A stretch of 64,000 nt of DNA from Bufo bufo (Eukaryota; Chordata; Amphibia; Anura; Bufonidae), in the NCBI RefSeq assembly GCF_905171765.1, contig NC_053391.1, forward strand, positions 111,698,644 to 111,762,643, read 5' to 3'. The translations under genes were made by a program, and so were the position numbers. The notes under the pieces were generated by a model. That model did not search any database, was not told the origin of the DNA, and was given only the letters and a program-made list of their open reading frames with translations. Below, piece after piece: positions 32,491 to 43,921 of this stretch. The stretch's first letter is position 1, and each line of letters begins with the position of its first letter.

Positions 32491-34050
32491 CCCCAGGCTG
32501 TGTGGAGGATGTCAGCCGAGGGGTATACGTTTCCTCCATACGAACATCGCAATTTGTGTTGCCAGCGGTTGTTGTTTTTGGTGTTAAGACGGAGACTATT
32601 TCTTTTTTTCTAGACAGTGGAGCAGGAGTAAATTTGATAGATGCCCATTTTGCCCACACTATGGGTTTGTCTCTCTGTACGCTACAGAGACCTATTCCCA
32701 TATTCGCTATTGATTCTGCTCCTCTGTCTCAGAGAAACCTCACTCACATTGTCCATAACTTACACCTCCGGGTAGGGGACCACCATAACGAGTGGCTTTC
32801 ATGTTATGTTCTGGAGGGTCTTCCCTGGTTGGTAGCGCACAATCCAGTGGTGGATTGGCAGGCCAGGGAGATATTGGAGTGGAGTGAGCATTGCAGAGAA
32901 AATTGCTTAAATAGCAATTGCTTAGTCGCCTCCATAGCTACCCTACCTACATTTGTTTCAGACTTTGATTAAGTTTTTTCTGAAAAGGGTTGCCAGAAGT
33001 TACCACCTCACCATCCTTATGATTGCCCGGTTAACCTGATTCCCAGTGCAAAATTACCCAAGACCAGGTTATATAATCTTTCGGGTCCGGAGAGACAAGC
33101 CATGAAAGATTATATCTCCGAGAGCTTGGCTAAGGGACACATCAGACCCTCTTCTTCACCCGTGGCTGCAGGGTTTTTCTTCGTTAAAAAGAAAGATGGG
33201 GGCCTGCATCCTTGCCTAGATTTTCGCGAATTAAACCGGATAACCATCCGAGACCCATACCCTCTTCCTCTCATTCCTGACCTGTTTAATCAGATTGCGG
33301 GTGCTAGGTGGTTCTCCAAACTTGATCTTAGGGGGGCCTACAATCTGATTCGTATCAAGGAGGGGGATGAGTGGAAGACAGCTTTTAACACCCCTGAGGG
33401 GCATTATGAAAATCTAGTCATGCCTTTCGGTCTGACCAATGCTCCTGCTGTCTTCCAACATTTCGTTAATTACATTTTTAGTCATCTTATCGGCAGGTTT
33501 GTGGTGATATACCTAGATGATATTTTAATTTATTCGTCTGATCTGAAAACACATGAGGTGCATGTCAGACAGGTACTACAGGTCCTACGGACGAATAAAT
33601 TCTATGCTAAAATTGAAAAGTGTGTCTTCGCCGTTCAGGAAATACAGTTCCTAGGTTATTTATTATCTGCTTCAGGTTTCCGTATGGATCCTAGGAAGGT
33701 CCAGGCAATTTTAGATTGGGATCTTCCTGAGAACCTCAAAGCACTGCAACGGTTCTTGGGCTTCGCAAATTTCTATAGAAAGTTCATTAAAAATTATTCG
33801 GTGATTGTGAAACCCCTTACTGACATGACTAGGAAGGGGACTGATTTTTCTAAATGGTCTGACGCCGCTAAAATTGCTTTTTCCTCTCTAAAAGAGAGGT
33901 TTACCTCGGCATCTGTACTAATCCAACCTGATGTCTCCCAGCCTTTTATTGTTGAAGTTGATGCGTCAGAGGTGGGAGTGGGGGCTGTGCTGTCTCAGGG
34001 TCCGTCTCCTGGCAAATGGCGTCCTTGTGCGTTCTTTTCTAAAAAAAAAA
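32451..34050 (+). pseudogene. pol, first part: protease and reverse transcriptase (one stop codon)
   Basis: The -1 frame relative to gag enters protease, with the active-site triplet in FFLDSGAGVNLID at 32605-32640 (DSGA, the usual D-T/S-G of aspartic proteases). A single TAA at 32970-32972 interrupts the frame, which then continues unchanged through 34050. RT motifs follow: KKKDGGLHPCLDFRELN (about 33190-33240), FSKLDLRGAYNLI with the first catalytic Asp (33315-33350), MPFGLTNAPAVFQ (33420-33460) and YLDDILIYS with the two further catalytic Asps (33510-33537). The catalytic residues are intact. The frame breaks in a run of ten A at 34041-34050. Confidence 0.88.
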
Positions 34051-35889
34051 CTATCTGCAGCAGAGAAGAACTATGATATTGACAATAGGGAACTATTAGC
34101 TATTAAACTAGCGTTTGAAGAATGTCGTCACTTTTTAGAGGGGGCAATCCACCCCGTCACTGTGATTACGGACCACAAAAATCTTCTGTACCTCGAATCA
34201 GCTAAGCGTCTCACCCCTAGACAAGCTAGGTGGTCGCTATTTTTTACCAGGTTTAACTTTGTTATTACCTATCGTCCTGGGGCAAAAAATACCAAGGCAG
34301 ATGCACTATCTCGTTGTTTCCCTGGAGGGGGTAATGTGAGTGATCCGGTACCCATTCTACAAAGAGGAGTGGTTGTCTCTGCGGTACACTCTGTTCTGGA
34401 GGGGAAGGTGTTAGAGGCCCAGGGGGGCGCCCCGGTCTCTTGCCCCTCAGAGAAATTGTTTGTACCGTTAAACCTGCGTCTCAAATTATTGAAGGAACAT
34501 CATAATTCGGCACTTGCTGGGCACCCGGGTAGTAAAGCAACCTTGGAGCTATTGTCTTGTCGTTTTTGGTGGCCAAGGTTGCGTCAGGATGTAATGGATT
34601 TTGTGTCTTCCTGTTTTACTTGTGCGCGCGCAAAAGTCTCTCATACACGTCCTGCAGGGTCTTTATTGCCACTTGTCATTCCCAATAGGCCATGGACACA
34701 TCTGTCAATGGATTTTATCACTGACTTACCTTTGTCTGCGGGTAAAACAGTTATCTTGGTAGTAGTGGACAGGTTTAGCAAAATGGTACACTTCATTGCG
34801 TTACCCGCACTACCTAATGCTAAGACTCTTGCTCAGGTATTCATCAGTGAAATCGTGAAGCTTCACGGGGTCCCCTCCGATGTTGTTTCGGATCGGGGAG
34901 CCAAGTTTATTTCTAAATTTTGGAAAGCTTTTTGTTCCCGTTTGGGGGTACACTTGTCCTTTTCCTCAGCTTTCCATCCTCAGTCGAATGGACAGACTGA
35001 GCGTACCAACCAAAACCTGGAGACATATCTAAGATGTTTTGTGTCTGAAAACCAAGAGGTGTGGTCATCATATTTACCGTTAGCCGAGTTTGCCATAAAT
35101 AATCGCCGTCAGGAATCTACTGGCAAGTCACCAATTCTTGGTGCATATGGTTTTCATCCCCAATTCTGTACTTTCTAAGAGGGGGGGTCTTCTGGGGTTC
35201 CCGAAGAGGAACGGTTTTCGTCATCTCTTTCTTCTGTATGGCAGAAAGTGCAAGCTAATTTGAAAAATATGGGAGGTAAATATAAATGCATGGCTGATAA
35301 GAGACGGTCGCCAGGTCCGGACCTAGGAGTGAATGACTATGTGTGGTTGTCTACTAGGAATATTAAATTAAAGGTTCCCTCTTGGAAACTGGGTCCTAGG
35401 TTCATTGGCCCTTACAAAATAGTAGCCATCATTAACCCCGTGGCTTTTCGCCTGGAGCTACCTCAGACTTTTAAAATCCATAACGTCTTCCATAAGTCGT
35501 TACTCAAGAAGTATGTTCCACCTCTAGAACCGTCACCCCTGCCACCTCCTCCTGTTGTTGTGGATGGTAATCTAGAGTTTCAAATATCCAAAATTGTTGA
35601 TTCTCGTCGGGTCCGCCGCTCTCTTCAATATCTGGTGCATTGGAGGGGTTACGGTCCCGAGGAAAGAATGTGGGTTCCAGCGTCTGAGGTAAACCCCGAC
35701 AGGTTAGCTCGGGCTTTTCATGCCTCTCACCCTAAGAGACCTAGTCCTGAGTGTCCGGAGGCCCCTCGTAGAGAGGGGGGTACTGTCACGAGGGTGTCAA
35801 GAGCCACGCCTGACTCCGTTATACCCGGGGTCAGGAAGTCGCAGCGGGTGGCTGCGCGCTCTATGTCTAAAGACAGTGCTGCTTATTAA
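34051..35889 (+). pseudogene. pol, second part: RNase H, integrase, chromodomain (frameshifted, one stop)
   Basis: The frame is shifted +1 from the RT part, consistent with one extra A in the A10 run. RNase H shows YDIDNRELLAI and VITDHKNLLYLES. Integrase follows: a HHCC zinc domain (HHNSALAGHPGS to CFTCARAK), then the catalytic triad in MDFITDLPL, VSDRGAKF and NGQTERTNQ (D, D, E). A TAA at 35176-35178 interrupts the frame, which then resumes in phase. The C-terminus (about 35575-35740) is a chromodomain: ISKIVDSRRV, YLVHWRGYG, WVPASEV. Chromodomains are thought to steer such elements to marked chromatin. The frame ends at 35889, inside the 3' LTR. Confidence 0.88.
35770..35783 (+). promoter_or_regulatory. 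Polypurine tract before the 3' LTR
   Basis: AGAGAGGGGGG immediately upstream of TAC and the 3' LTR is the expected plus-strand primer. It overlaps the end of the pol frame. Confidence 0.75.
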
Positions 35890-36435
35890 TGGTAGCTTTC
35901 TGGGTTTGCCTTGCAATCCTTTTTGGCTCACTCAGGGATCCGTAGCTTCTCCTCCTCAGCTGTTTCTTGTCCAGCAATCCCAACCTACTTATATTCCCAT
36001 CTCTCACTTCTCTGGTTGTCAGATATAGAGCTTCCTGCCTGGACTTCTATACTGACCCACTGGAGCTGTGTAGCTGTGTTCCCTGGTTGTTGTTCCAGAA
36101 CGTTACCCTCCTGATCCCTGTTGGGCCTTGGTGGTCTGCTGTTGTCGCCCACCTGGGATTATATGTTTGTCTGTATTGTCTGTCCTCTCCTTGGTGTTTT
36201 CCTCTTAGTGTCAGTGGTGCGGACTAGTGATCCCACCGCCCCGTTCACTACATAGGGCTCATCTTAGGGAAAGCCAGGGTTTAGGCACGTGATCGGCGTA
36301 CGGGTGAGGAACCCGTCTAGGGATGTCAGAGCAGTCAGGTGCCAGCCGCAAGGTGAGTCAGGGGTCACCATCTTTCCCTCTCCCTTGGACAGGGCCTTCC
36401 CATTTCCCTCCCTTTGCGTGACGCCGGTCATTACA
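35784..36435 (+). repeat. 3' LTR (652 bp)
   Basis: Starts TGTCACGAGG and ends GGTCATTACA. By eye it differs from the 5' LTR at about ten positions and by one 5-bp indel over roughly 650 bp. Confidence 0.95.
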
Positions 36436-37640
36436 ATTTGTCAGTGTGAAATACAAGCTTTAAATACTACAATAATATTCTTGATTTAAAAGAAACACCC
36501 ATTTTTGGCAATACCCTACATCTGGGGCCATTGCTGCATGTGTCAGTGTGAAATACAAGCTTGAAATACTGCAATAATATTTTGTTATTAAAAAAAACAC
36601 CCATTTTGGGCAAAATACTAAATTTGCGGCCTTTGCTGCATCTTTCAGTGTGAAATATAAGCGTTAGATACTGCAATAATATTCTGTTATTAAAAAAACA
36701 CCCATTTTGGGTAAAATACTAAATTTGCGGCCTTTGCTGCATCTATCAGTGTGAAATACAAGCTTGAAATACTATAATAATATTCTGAGTTTAAAAAAAC
36801 ACCCATTTTTGGCAATAACATACATCTGGGGCCTTTGCTGCATCTGTCAGTGTGAAATACAAGCTTGAAATACTGCAATAATATTCTGGGTTTAAAAATA
36901 CACCCATTTTGGGTAAAATACTAAATTTGCGGCCTTTGCTGCATTTGTCAGTGTGAAATACAAGCTTGAAATACTGCCATAATATTCTGCCTTTAAAAAA
37001 ACACCAATTTTTGGCAATACCCTACATCTGGGGCCATTGCTGCATTTGTCAGTGTGAAATACAAGCTTGAAATACTGCATTAATATTCTGGGTTTAAAAA
37101 AACACCCATTTTTGGCAATACCCAACATCTGGGGCTTTTGCTGCATTTGTCAGTGTGAAATACAAGCTTGAAATACTGCAATAATATTCTGTTATTAAAA
37201 AAAACACTCATTTTAGGCAAAATACATAATTTGCGGCCTTTGCTGCATCTGTCAGTGTGAAATACAAGCTTAAAATACTGCAATAATATTCTGGGTTTAT
37301 AAAAACACCCATTTTGGGCAAAATGCTAAATTTACAGCCTTTGCTGCATCTGTCAGTGTGAAATACAAGCGTTAAATACTGCTGTTATATTCTGTTATTA
37401 AAAAACACCCATATTGGGCAAAATACAAAATTTGTGGCCTTTTGCTGCATGTGTCAGAGTAAAATACAAGCTTGAAATACTGCAATAATATTCTGTTATT
37501 AAAAAAAAACACCCGTTTTGGGCAAAATAGTAAATTTGCGGCCTTTTCTGCATCTGTCAGTGTGAAATACAAGCGTTAGATACTGCTGTTATATTCTGTT
37601 ATTAAAAAAACACCCATTTTGGGCAAGATCCTAAATTTGC
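36436..37640 (+). repeat. About 100-bp subterminal array of hAT copy B, right part
   Basis: Continuation of the array at 29881-30937 after the retrotransposon, with about 12 more units in the same orientation and phase. It ends about 5 bases before the ATG that starts the copy B N-terminal segment. Confidence 0.9.
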
Positions 37641-37645
37641 GGAGA

Positions 37646-40478
37646 ATGAGCAGAGTATCAAATAAGGGACGTGGCCCCTGTCGTGGTGCTGCTGGTGGAG
37701 CTCCTGTTGCAGGGTGACGACGTGGTCGATCTGTGCCAGCTACACGCACAAGTGAAACACCTTCCTCAGGTGCGAGTAGACTTCAGAACCTTCAGCACTA
37801 TTTGGACGGGCTATACGAATGGTGAGGCCAGAACAAGTACAGGCGATAGTATATTGGGTTGCTAACAGTGCCTCCAGTTCCTTCACATTGCTTTCCACCC
37901 AGTTTCCTGCTGAAAGATCAGATTTGGCACCTGCAGCCGATGTCCATCTTTCTTTCACCTCACCCCCTTGCAAGTCAGCCAAGCAGTCTGAGCCCCAAGT
38001 CATGTTGCAGTCTCTTCTGCTTTTTGATGATTCTGCTAGCAGGGTTTCCTAGGGCCATGCACATAGCCCTGCCCCAGAAGCCGTGCCCCAGCACAACCTG
38101 CATGATCAGACATCTAAGTGCAAAGCACGAGCTGCAGTGAAGTAGACAACTCAAAAACCAAGAAAGGTCTCTGGTTCCTCCTGCTTCCTCTTCTGCTGCA
38201 GTCTCGGCCTCTCCATCCACCTCTGGAGTGACAGTGGCACCTGCCACCCCGCAAACAGTGGATCTGCCAGCAACACCACCACCTGGGTCGCCAAACATTG
38301 GAGCGGAAGAGGAAGTACCCCCCTACCCACCCAAGATCCCTGGCCCTGAATGCCAGCATTTCAAAATTACTGGCTTTTGAAATGCTGCTGTCATTCCATC
38401 TGGTGGAGTCAGAGAGTTTAAAAGCCTTATGGCGGTGGCTGTCTGACAGTACGTTGTGCCCAGCCGCCACTACTTTTCCAGGCGAGCCATCCCTTCCCTG
38501 CACAACCAAGTTGGGGGACAAAATCAGGTGTGCACTGCGCAATGCCATCTGTGGCAAGGTCCACAAAACTACGGATAAGTGGACCAGTAAGCACGGTCAG
38601 GGATGTTATATCTCCATAATAGCACACTGGGTAAATGCAGTGGCAGCTGGACCTGAGGCGGATAGCAGTTTGGCGCATGTCCTTCCACCACTGAGGATTG
38701 CAGGGTGCTTCAGTTTGCCTCCTGTTGCTTCCTCCTCCTTCTCTGCTTCTACCGCCTCCTCAAACGGTCAGCGTAACACCTTCACCGACAACTTCTGCAC
38801 AGCCCGGGGTAAATGACAGCAGGCAGTTTTAAAACATAACTGTTTGGGGGACAAACCCCACACCGCCCAGGAGCTGTGGACGGGCCTTGAACAACAGACC
38901 GATGAGTGGTTGGTGCCAGTCAGCCTCAAGCCCGGACTGGTGGTGTGCGACAATGGGCGAAATCTTGTAGCAGCTCTTGGACTAGCAGGTTTGACGCACA
39001 TCCCTTGCCTTGTGCATGTGCTGAATTTGGTGGTGCAGAGGTTCCTTACAAATTACCCCAATATGTCAGAGCTGCTGCATAAAGTGCGGGCCGTCTGTGC
39101 GCGCTTTTGGCGTTCTCACCCTGCTGCTGCTCGCCTGTCAGCTATGCAGCGTAACTTCGGCCTTCCCACTCACCGCCTCATATGCGATCTGCCCACAAGG
39201 TGGAACTCCACCTTGCACATGCTGGCCAGACTGTGCAAGCAGCAGCAGGCGATAGTGGAGTTTCAGCTACAGCACGCATAGGTATGTCGCTCTGCGGAAC
39301 AGCACCACTTCACCACCAATGACTGGGCCTCCATGCGAGATCTGTGTGCCTTGTTGCGCTGTTTTGAGTACAACACCAACATGGCCAGTGCCGATGACGC
39401 CATTCTCAGCGTTACTATCCCACTTCTATGCCTCCTTGAAAAAATGCTTTGGGCGATGATGGAAGAGGATTTGGCACAGGAGGAGGAGGAAGAGGGATCA
39501 TTTCATAGGGTTTCGGGCCAGTCATTCACAAGTGGCTCCGAGGGTGGGTTCCTGCACCCACAAAAATCAGGTACACAATTGTCCAGCCAGGGCACAGATC
39601 TGGAGGATGACGAGGTGGAGGATGAAGAGGAGGAGATGGAGGAGGAGGAACCGTGTTCACAGCAGGGTGGCACCCAAACCAGCTCATGGCCATCACTGGT
39701 GCGTGGCTAGGGGGATACAGAAGACACAGATTATACACCTCCCACAGAGGACAGCTTTTCGTTGCCTCTGGGTAGCCTGGCACACATGAGCGATTACATG
39801 CTGCAGTGTCTCCGCAATGACCGCCGAGTTGCCCACATTCTAACTTGTGCTGATTACTGGGTGGCCACGCTGCTGGATCCCCGTTACAAGGACAACGTAC
39901 TGTCCTTAATTCCGTCACTGGAGACTGATCGTAAGATGTGCGAGTACAAGCACACACTGGTAGACGCGCTGCTGGTGGCATTCCCACCTGACAGCGGGGG
40001 CACAGTGGAAGCACAAGGCGAAGGCAGAGGAGGAGGAAGAGGTCACCAACGCAGCTGGGGCACCACCAGCTCCTCAGAAGGCAGGGTTAGCATGGCCGAA
40101 ATGTGGAAAAGCTTTGTCAGCACACCACAACAACCAGCACCACCAGCTGATATGGAACGTCTTAGCAGGAGGTAGCATTTCACCAACATGATGGAGCAGT
40201 ATGTGTGCACACGCCTACACGTACTGAATGATGGGTCTGCCCCCTTCAACTTCTGGGTCTCCAAATTAGGCACATGGCCTGAGCTTGCACTTGAAGCCTT
40301 GGAGGTGCTTGCCTGCCCTTTTATCCAGTGTATTGTCTGAACGTGTGTTTAACACGACAGGAACGTTATCACAGACAAGCGCAGCCGCCTGTCCACAGCC
40401 AATGTGGACAAGCTCGCGTTCATTAAAATGAACCAGGCATGGATCCCACAGGACTTGTCCGTACCTTGTGCAGAATAG
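37646..40478 (+). pseudogene. Broken hAT transposase, BED-finger type (copy B)
   Basis: Same family as copies A and C. It starts with MSRVSNKGRGPCRG; a TGA after PVAG and another near 37833 close that segment. Downstream pieces follow copy C in order: the BED-finger remnant (MIRHLSAKHELQ near 38100-38140), LERKRKYPPTHP (38298), KWTSKHGQG (near 38580), LVVCDNGRNLVAALG (near 38940), CDLPTRWNSTLHML (near 39185), an acidic linker and the C-terminal RSRLSTANVDKL ending at 40478. Stops include TGA at about 38815 and TAG at 39280 and 40173. It has the same N-terminal extension as copy A and the same type of 5' and 3' arrays, so A and B form one subfamily. Confidence 0.88.
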
Positions 40479-41147
40479 ACATGTATACCGGTCTTACCCA
40501 GCCATTGTTATACTACAGCGCAATTGCTCATTGTTGCATTTTTGATATTTCCCACTCTTTTGGGGTGTACCCTAATTTAAAAAAAAAAATAAATTGAAAC
40601 CAAAAACCAGTGTTGGCTATCTAGTCCTCCTCCACCGCTGCTTCCACCTACACCGCTACATCCCCCGCCTCCTCAACCTCCTACCCCATATGGACCTTCA
40701 CCTCATACATCAAGATTATTTTTTGTTAATTTTTACGAAGTCATTTCACTCATTTGTCTGATACATTGTTGGGTTACATATCCCAATTTTTGGGCTTTGA
40801 TATACCCCTGCTCTACCTAGTAGACAGGTTAATAAATTTCACTCATTTTTCTATTACATAGTTGGGTGACATTCACCAATTTTTGGCTGTGAAGATATGC
40901 CCCTGCTCTACCTAGTGGACAGGTTAATAAATTTCACTAATTTGTCTATTACATTGTCGGGTGACATTCACCAAGTTTTGGCTGTGATATACCCCTGCTC
41001 TACCTAGTAGACAGGTTAAGGAATTTCACCAATTTTTCTGTTACATAGTTGGGTGACATTCACCAATTTTTTGCTGTGATATACCCCTGCTTTACCTAGT
41101 GGACAGGTTAATAAATTTCACTAATTTTTCTGTTTTCATTCCAAAGG
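40479..41147 (+). repeat. 3' tail of hAT copy B with about 92-bp repeats
   Basis: After the stop codon comes a short AT-rich segment, then from about 40740 four to five direct copies containing GGGTGACATTCACCAATTTT, TACCCCTGCTCTACCTAG and AGACAGGTTAATAAATTTCA. It matches, reversed, the tail repeats of copy A at 2156-2320. The final unit is cut by the hAT element beginning at 41156. Confidence 0.8.
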
Positions 41148-41281
41148 GTTCACATTAGGGTTGTCCCGATACCGATACTAGTATCGGTATCGGGACCGAT
41201 TCCGAGTTTTCTCGGCGGTACTCAGCCGCCGATACCCCGCCCCGATACATAAATAGAATACTATGGGCGTAACTATGGGCG

Positions 41282-41677
41282 GGGCCCCGCCGCTCACCGA
41301 AGTATTTATAAACGTGAATCCTTATCCTGTTGTTAAGTTGAACTAACGCTGCCCTCTCCCATGTTCCCATGTCCCCCCTGTATCCCCACAGCACTTACTT
41401 AAGCTTCCATAGCAGGCAGAGCAGACGGCAGCAGTAACGTCACTCACTGACGTAGAGCGCCTGCTCCGCCCACTTTATGAGTGAAGCAGGCGGAGCAGGC
41501 GCGCGACGTCAGTGAGTGACGTTACTGGTGCCGTCTGCTCTGCCTGCTATGGAAGCTTAAGTAAGTGCTATGGGGATACAGGGGGGACATGGGAACATGG
41601 GAGAGGGCAGCGTTAGTTCAACTTAACAACAGGATAAGGATTCACGTTTATAAATACTTCGGTGAGCGGCGGGGCCC
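41282..41677. repeat. 396-bp near-perfect palindrome
   Basis: GGGCCCCGCCGCTCACC at 41282-41298 pairs with GGTGAGCGGCGGGGCCC at 41661-41677. The match continues inward through ATCCTTATCCTGTTGTTAAG / CTTAACAACAGGATAAGGAT and GTAACGTCACTCACTGACGT to a centre near 41479. The arms are about 190 bp. As RNA or single-stranded DNA it would form one long hairpin. Confidence 0.92.
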
Positions 41678-41736
41678 GGTGTATTGGGGGACACTGTTAT
41701 GAGGGGGATCTGTGGATGACATATAGCAGTGTCAGC

Positions 41737-42262
41737 CACAGATCCTCCCCATAACAGTTCCATCCACAGATCCCCTATAACAGCACCATCCACAGATCCC
41801 CCACCAAATAACAATGCCATCCTCAGATCCCCCCACCCCATAACAATGCCATCCACAGATATCCCACCCCATAATAGTACCATCCACAGATCCCCCATAA
41901 CAGTGCCATCCACAGATCCCCCATAACAGTGCCATCCACAGATCCCCCATAACAGTGCCATCCACAGATCCCCATAACAGTGCCATCCACAGATCCCCAT
42001 AACAGTGCCATCCACAGATCCCCCATAACAGCACCATCCACAGATCCCCATAACAGCGCCATCCACAGATCCCCCATAACAGTGCCATCCACAGATCCCC
42101 CATAACAGTGCCATCCACAGATCCCCCATAACAGTGCCATCCACAGATCCCCCATAACAGTGCCATCCACAGATCCCCCATAACAGTGCCATCCACAGAT
42201 CCCCATAACAGTGCCATCCACAGATCCCCCACATGACAGTGCGTCATCCACAGATCCACAGA
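41737..42262. repeat. 27-bp satellite, about 19 copies (hAT element)
   Basis: The unit CATAACAGTGCC + ATCCACAGATCCCCC repeats in 26-27 bp steps. All three minus-strand frames stay partly open (DLWMALLWGICGW types), which is a product of the repeat. The same unit, reversed, forms the array at 60532-61046. Confidence 0.95.
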
Positions 42263-42414
42263 TCCCCCAAAACGGTCACATGACATTTAAAAAAAGTATC
42301 GGTATTCGGTATCGGTGACTACTTGAAAAAAAGTATCGGTACTTGTACTCGGTCCTAAAAAAGTGGTATCGGGACAACCCTAGTTCACATACTTTTTCTT
42401 GCAACTGTATCTCT

Positions 42415-42770
42415 ATGCGCTCCACTTCGGAACGCATACTGACTTCTGGTTCTCTCTGCGCCCCTCTATTTTTACTCATAGCCATTCTCAGATTCATCTT
42501 GATGCGCTCCACAATGGAATGCACAAGTACTTCCGGTTCTCTCTGTCCACTTCCTATCTAACTGACTCTCTTATAATCACTTGCAGAGATCGGTGCATTC
42601 CACAGTGGAACGCACCACTACCCGCAAGCTGTCACTCCCTGCTCTCATAGTGTCACTCCTATCCCAATACACTACATTATAGGCCTCCTGCCACTTCTCA
42701 TCCCTCTTTAGGTACATATATATATATATAATAACTATTGTACTCTCCATGCGTTCCACGCTGGAATGCA
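42415..42770. repeat. Four dispersed 20-bp hairpins of one design
   Basis: TGCGCTCCACTTCGGAACGCA (first 20 bases counted from 42416), TGCGCTCCACAATGGAATGC (about 42502), GTGCATTCCACAGTGGAACG (about 42593) and TGCGTTCCACGCTGGAATGC (about 42749) are all inverted repeats of TGCRTTCCA with a 3-base centre. Three of the four are followed or preceded by CACTTCCGG-type or TCTCTGC text. Each would form a short stem-loop. Confidence 0.7.
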
Positions 42771-43216
42771 GTGCACTTCCGGTCAGAAGACTCACTTCCT
42801 ACTAATGACCTCATAAATAGTGGACACATCCCGAGGCTCCATAGCATCCCTCATGATGTGGACACACATGCTTACTAGCTCTACATTATTTTACTCATTC
42901 GCCTCTTATTCCTCTTTAGCAATTTGGTAAGTCTTACTTATCTTCCAGGGGACCCGATTCCTCGCCGCAATTCGTATATTATATATTATGTACTCAGCAT
43001 TGTATAATTATTCTAGTTTTTACCATTTACTCTATTTATCCATACTTAACTCAAATATACAGAAAACTAACCAGAATCATGGAAACGTGGAGTTATTGTT
43101 ATGTATTTTTATGTTATATCTGCTACCTTTAATCCAAGATTCCCAAATATGATACCTTGGCCCTTCAGCATATACCACCAACGCAAAGAAACACTGTAGT
43201 TACTCTATGAGAATTA

Positions 43217-43755
43217 AAATATATTTTATCAAGCATTCACAACAATCTAGATTGAAGCAAAAAAGCTTGTTGCACACCCCACCAAAAAAAATGTCAATAA
43301 TTACCATTAGAGTAACAAAAGAATCCTTTATTAAAAGCACAATAATTACACATAGAAGATTGTAAAGTAGTACTAAAATTAGCAGCGGATAGATCAATAC
43401 AGGAGAAGATAAATAGGGGTGAGCCACAGAGCCGGAGCGCCAAAGGTGGTAAAAATGGAAATAAGGTAGATAAGCCTGACACAAAAATGACTAGAACGGC
43501 ACTAGAGAGAATCAAAAGGTAAATCCCAATATCAAAATGTAATAACACCGAATATATAGCGATAAAGGTCATAGCAATATAAATAGCAATCCATATCATA
43601 CCATCAAGCAGTGCACTAACTCTGTGGCCACTTCCTCCCAATGCTGTTTCGCCACACTGGGCTTCTTCCGCTGCTAATTTTAGTATTATTTTACGATCCT
43701 CTCTGTGTGATTATTGTGTTTTCAATAAAGGATTCTTTTGTTACTCTAATAGTGA
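43217..43755. mobile_element. Foldback insertion with 13-bp TSD inside the Penelope tail
   Basis: TCTATGAGAATTA flanks the insert on both sides (43204-43216 and 43756-43768), and removing the 539 bp restores the text seen in the inverted partner at 29.1 kb. The insert contains its own inverted repeat: 43304-43389 pairs with 43667-43752 (positions sum to 87056) around a 277-bp spacer. Near 43640-43670 the minus strand shows GAAGAAGCCC...GGCGAAACAGC, again a GAAAC hammerhead-like layout, so this is probably a further Penelope family. No coding sequence was recognised. Confidence 0.75.
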
Positions 43756-43921
43756 TCTATGAGAATTACCATAATTTTCCAATGGATGTTTTCTATATGA
43801 TGTCCTCTGCATTCCGCAGACTGTTATTGTTACTTGACTTATGTGTCTCAATATACTATATCTTGTATATATGTGTGTAAAACAATGTAATTCTTATTTT
43901 GTCCATTATTTTGTTTTGTCA

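Larger units (their letters stand above)
30938..36435 (+). mobile_element. Ty3/gypsy chromovirus-type LTR retrotransposon, TSD ATTTG
   Basis: Full-length 5498-bp element with two LTRs, gag, protease, RT, RNase H, integrase and a C-terminal chromodomain, inserted in a unit of the 100-bp array. ATTTG flanks both sides (30933-30937 and 36436-36440), and joining the flanks restores GCTGCATTTGTCAGTGTG, the normal array unit. The LTRs differ by about ten substitutions and one 5-bp indel, which suggests a fairly recent insertion. The coding region has several disabling changes (see gag and pol entries). Gene order PR-RT-RH-IN is that of Ty3/gypsy elements. Confidence 0.95.
41156..42382. mobile_element. 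Non-autonomous hAT element with perfect 18-bp TIR and 8-bp TSD
   Basis: The ends TAGGGTTGTCCCGATACC (41156-41173) and GGTATCGGGACAACCCTA (42365-42382) are perfect inverted repeats. GTTCACAT flanks both sides (41148-41155 and 42383-42390), the 8-bp TSD of hAT elements. Just inside the left end is a 28-bp perfect palindrome (CCGATACCGATACT and its complement). The 1227-bp interior has no gene; it consists of a 396-bp palindrome followed by a 27-bp satellite. This interior is shared with the TA-flanked element at 60394-62057. Confidence 0.92.

Noticed and set aside
41623..42286. Overlapping minus-strand frames of 142-203 residues (DLWMALLWGICGW repeats)
   Set aside because: Products of the 27-bp satellite, open in all three frames of one strand, as are the equivalent frames at 60523-61140.
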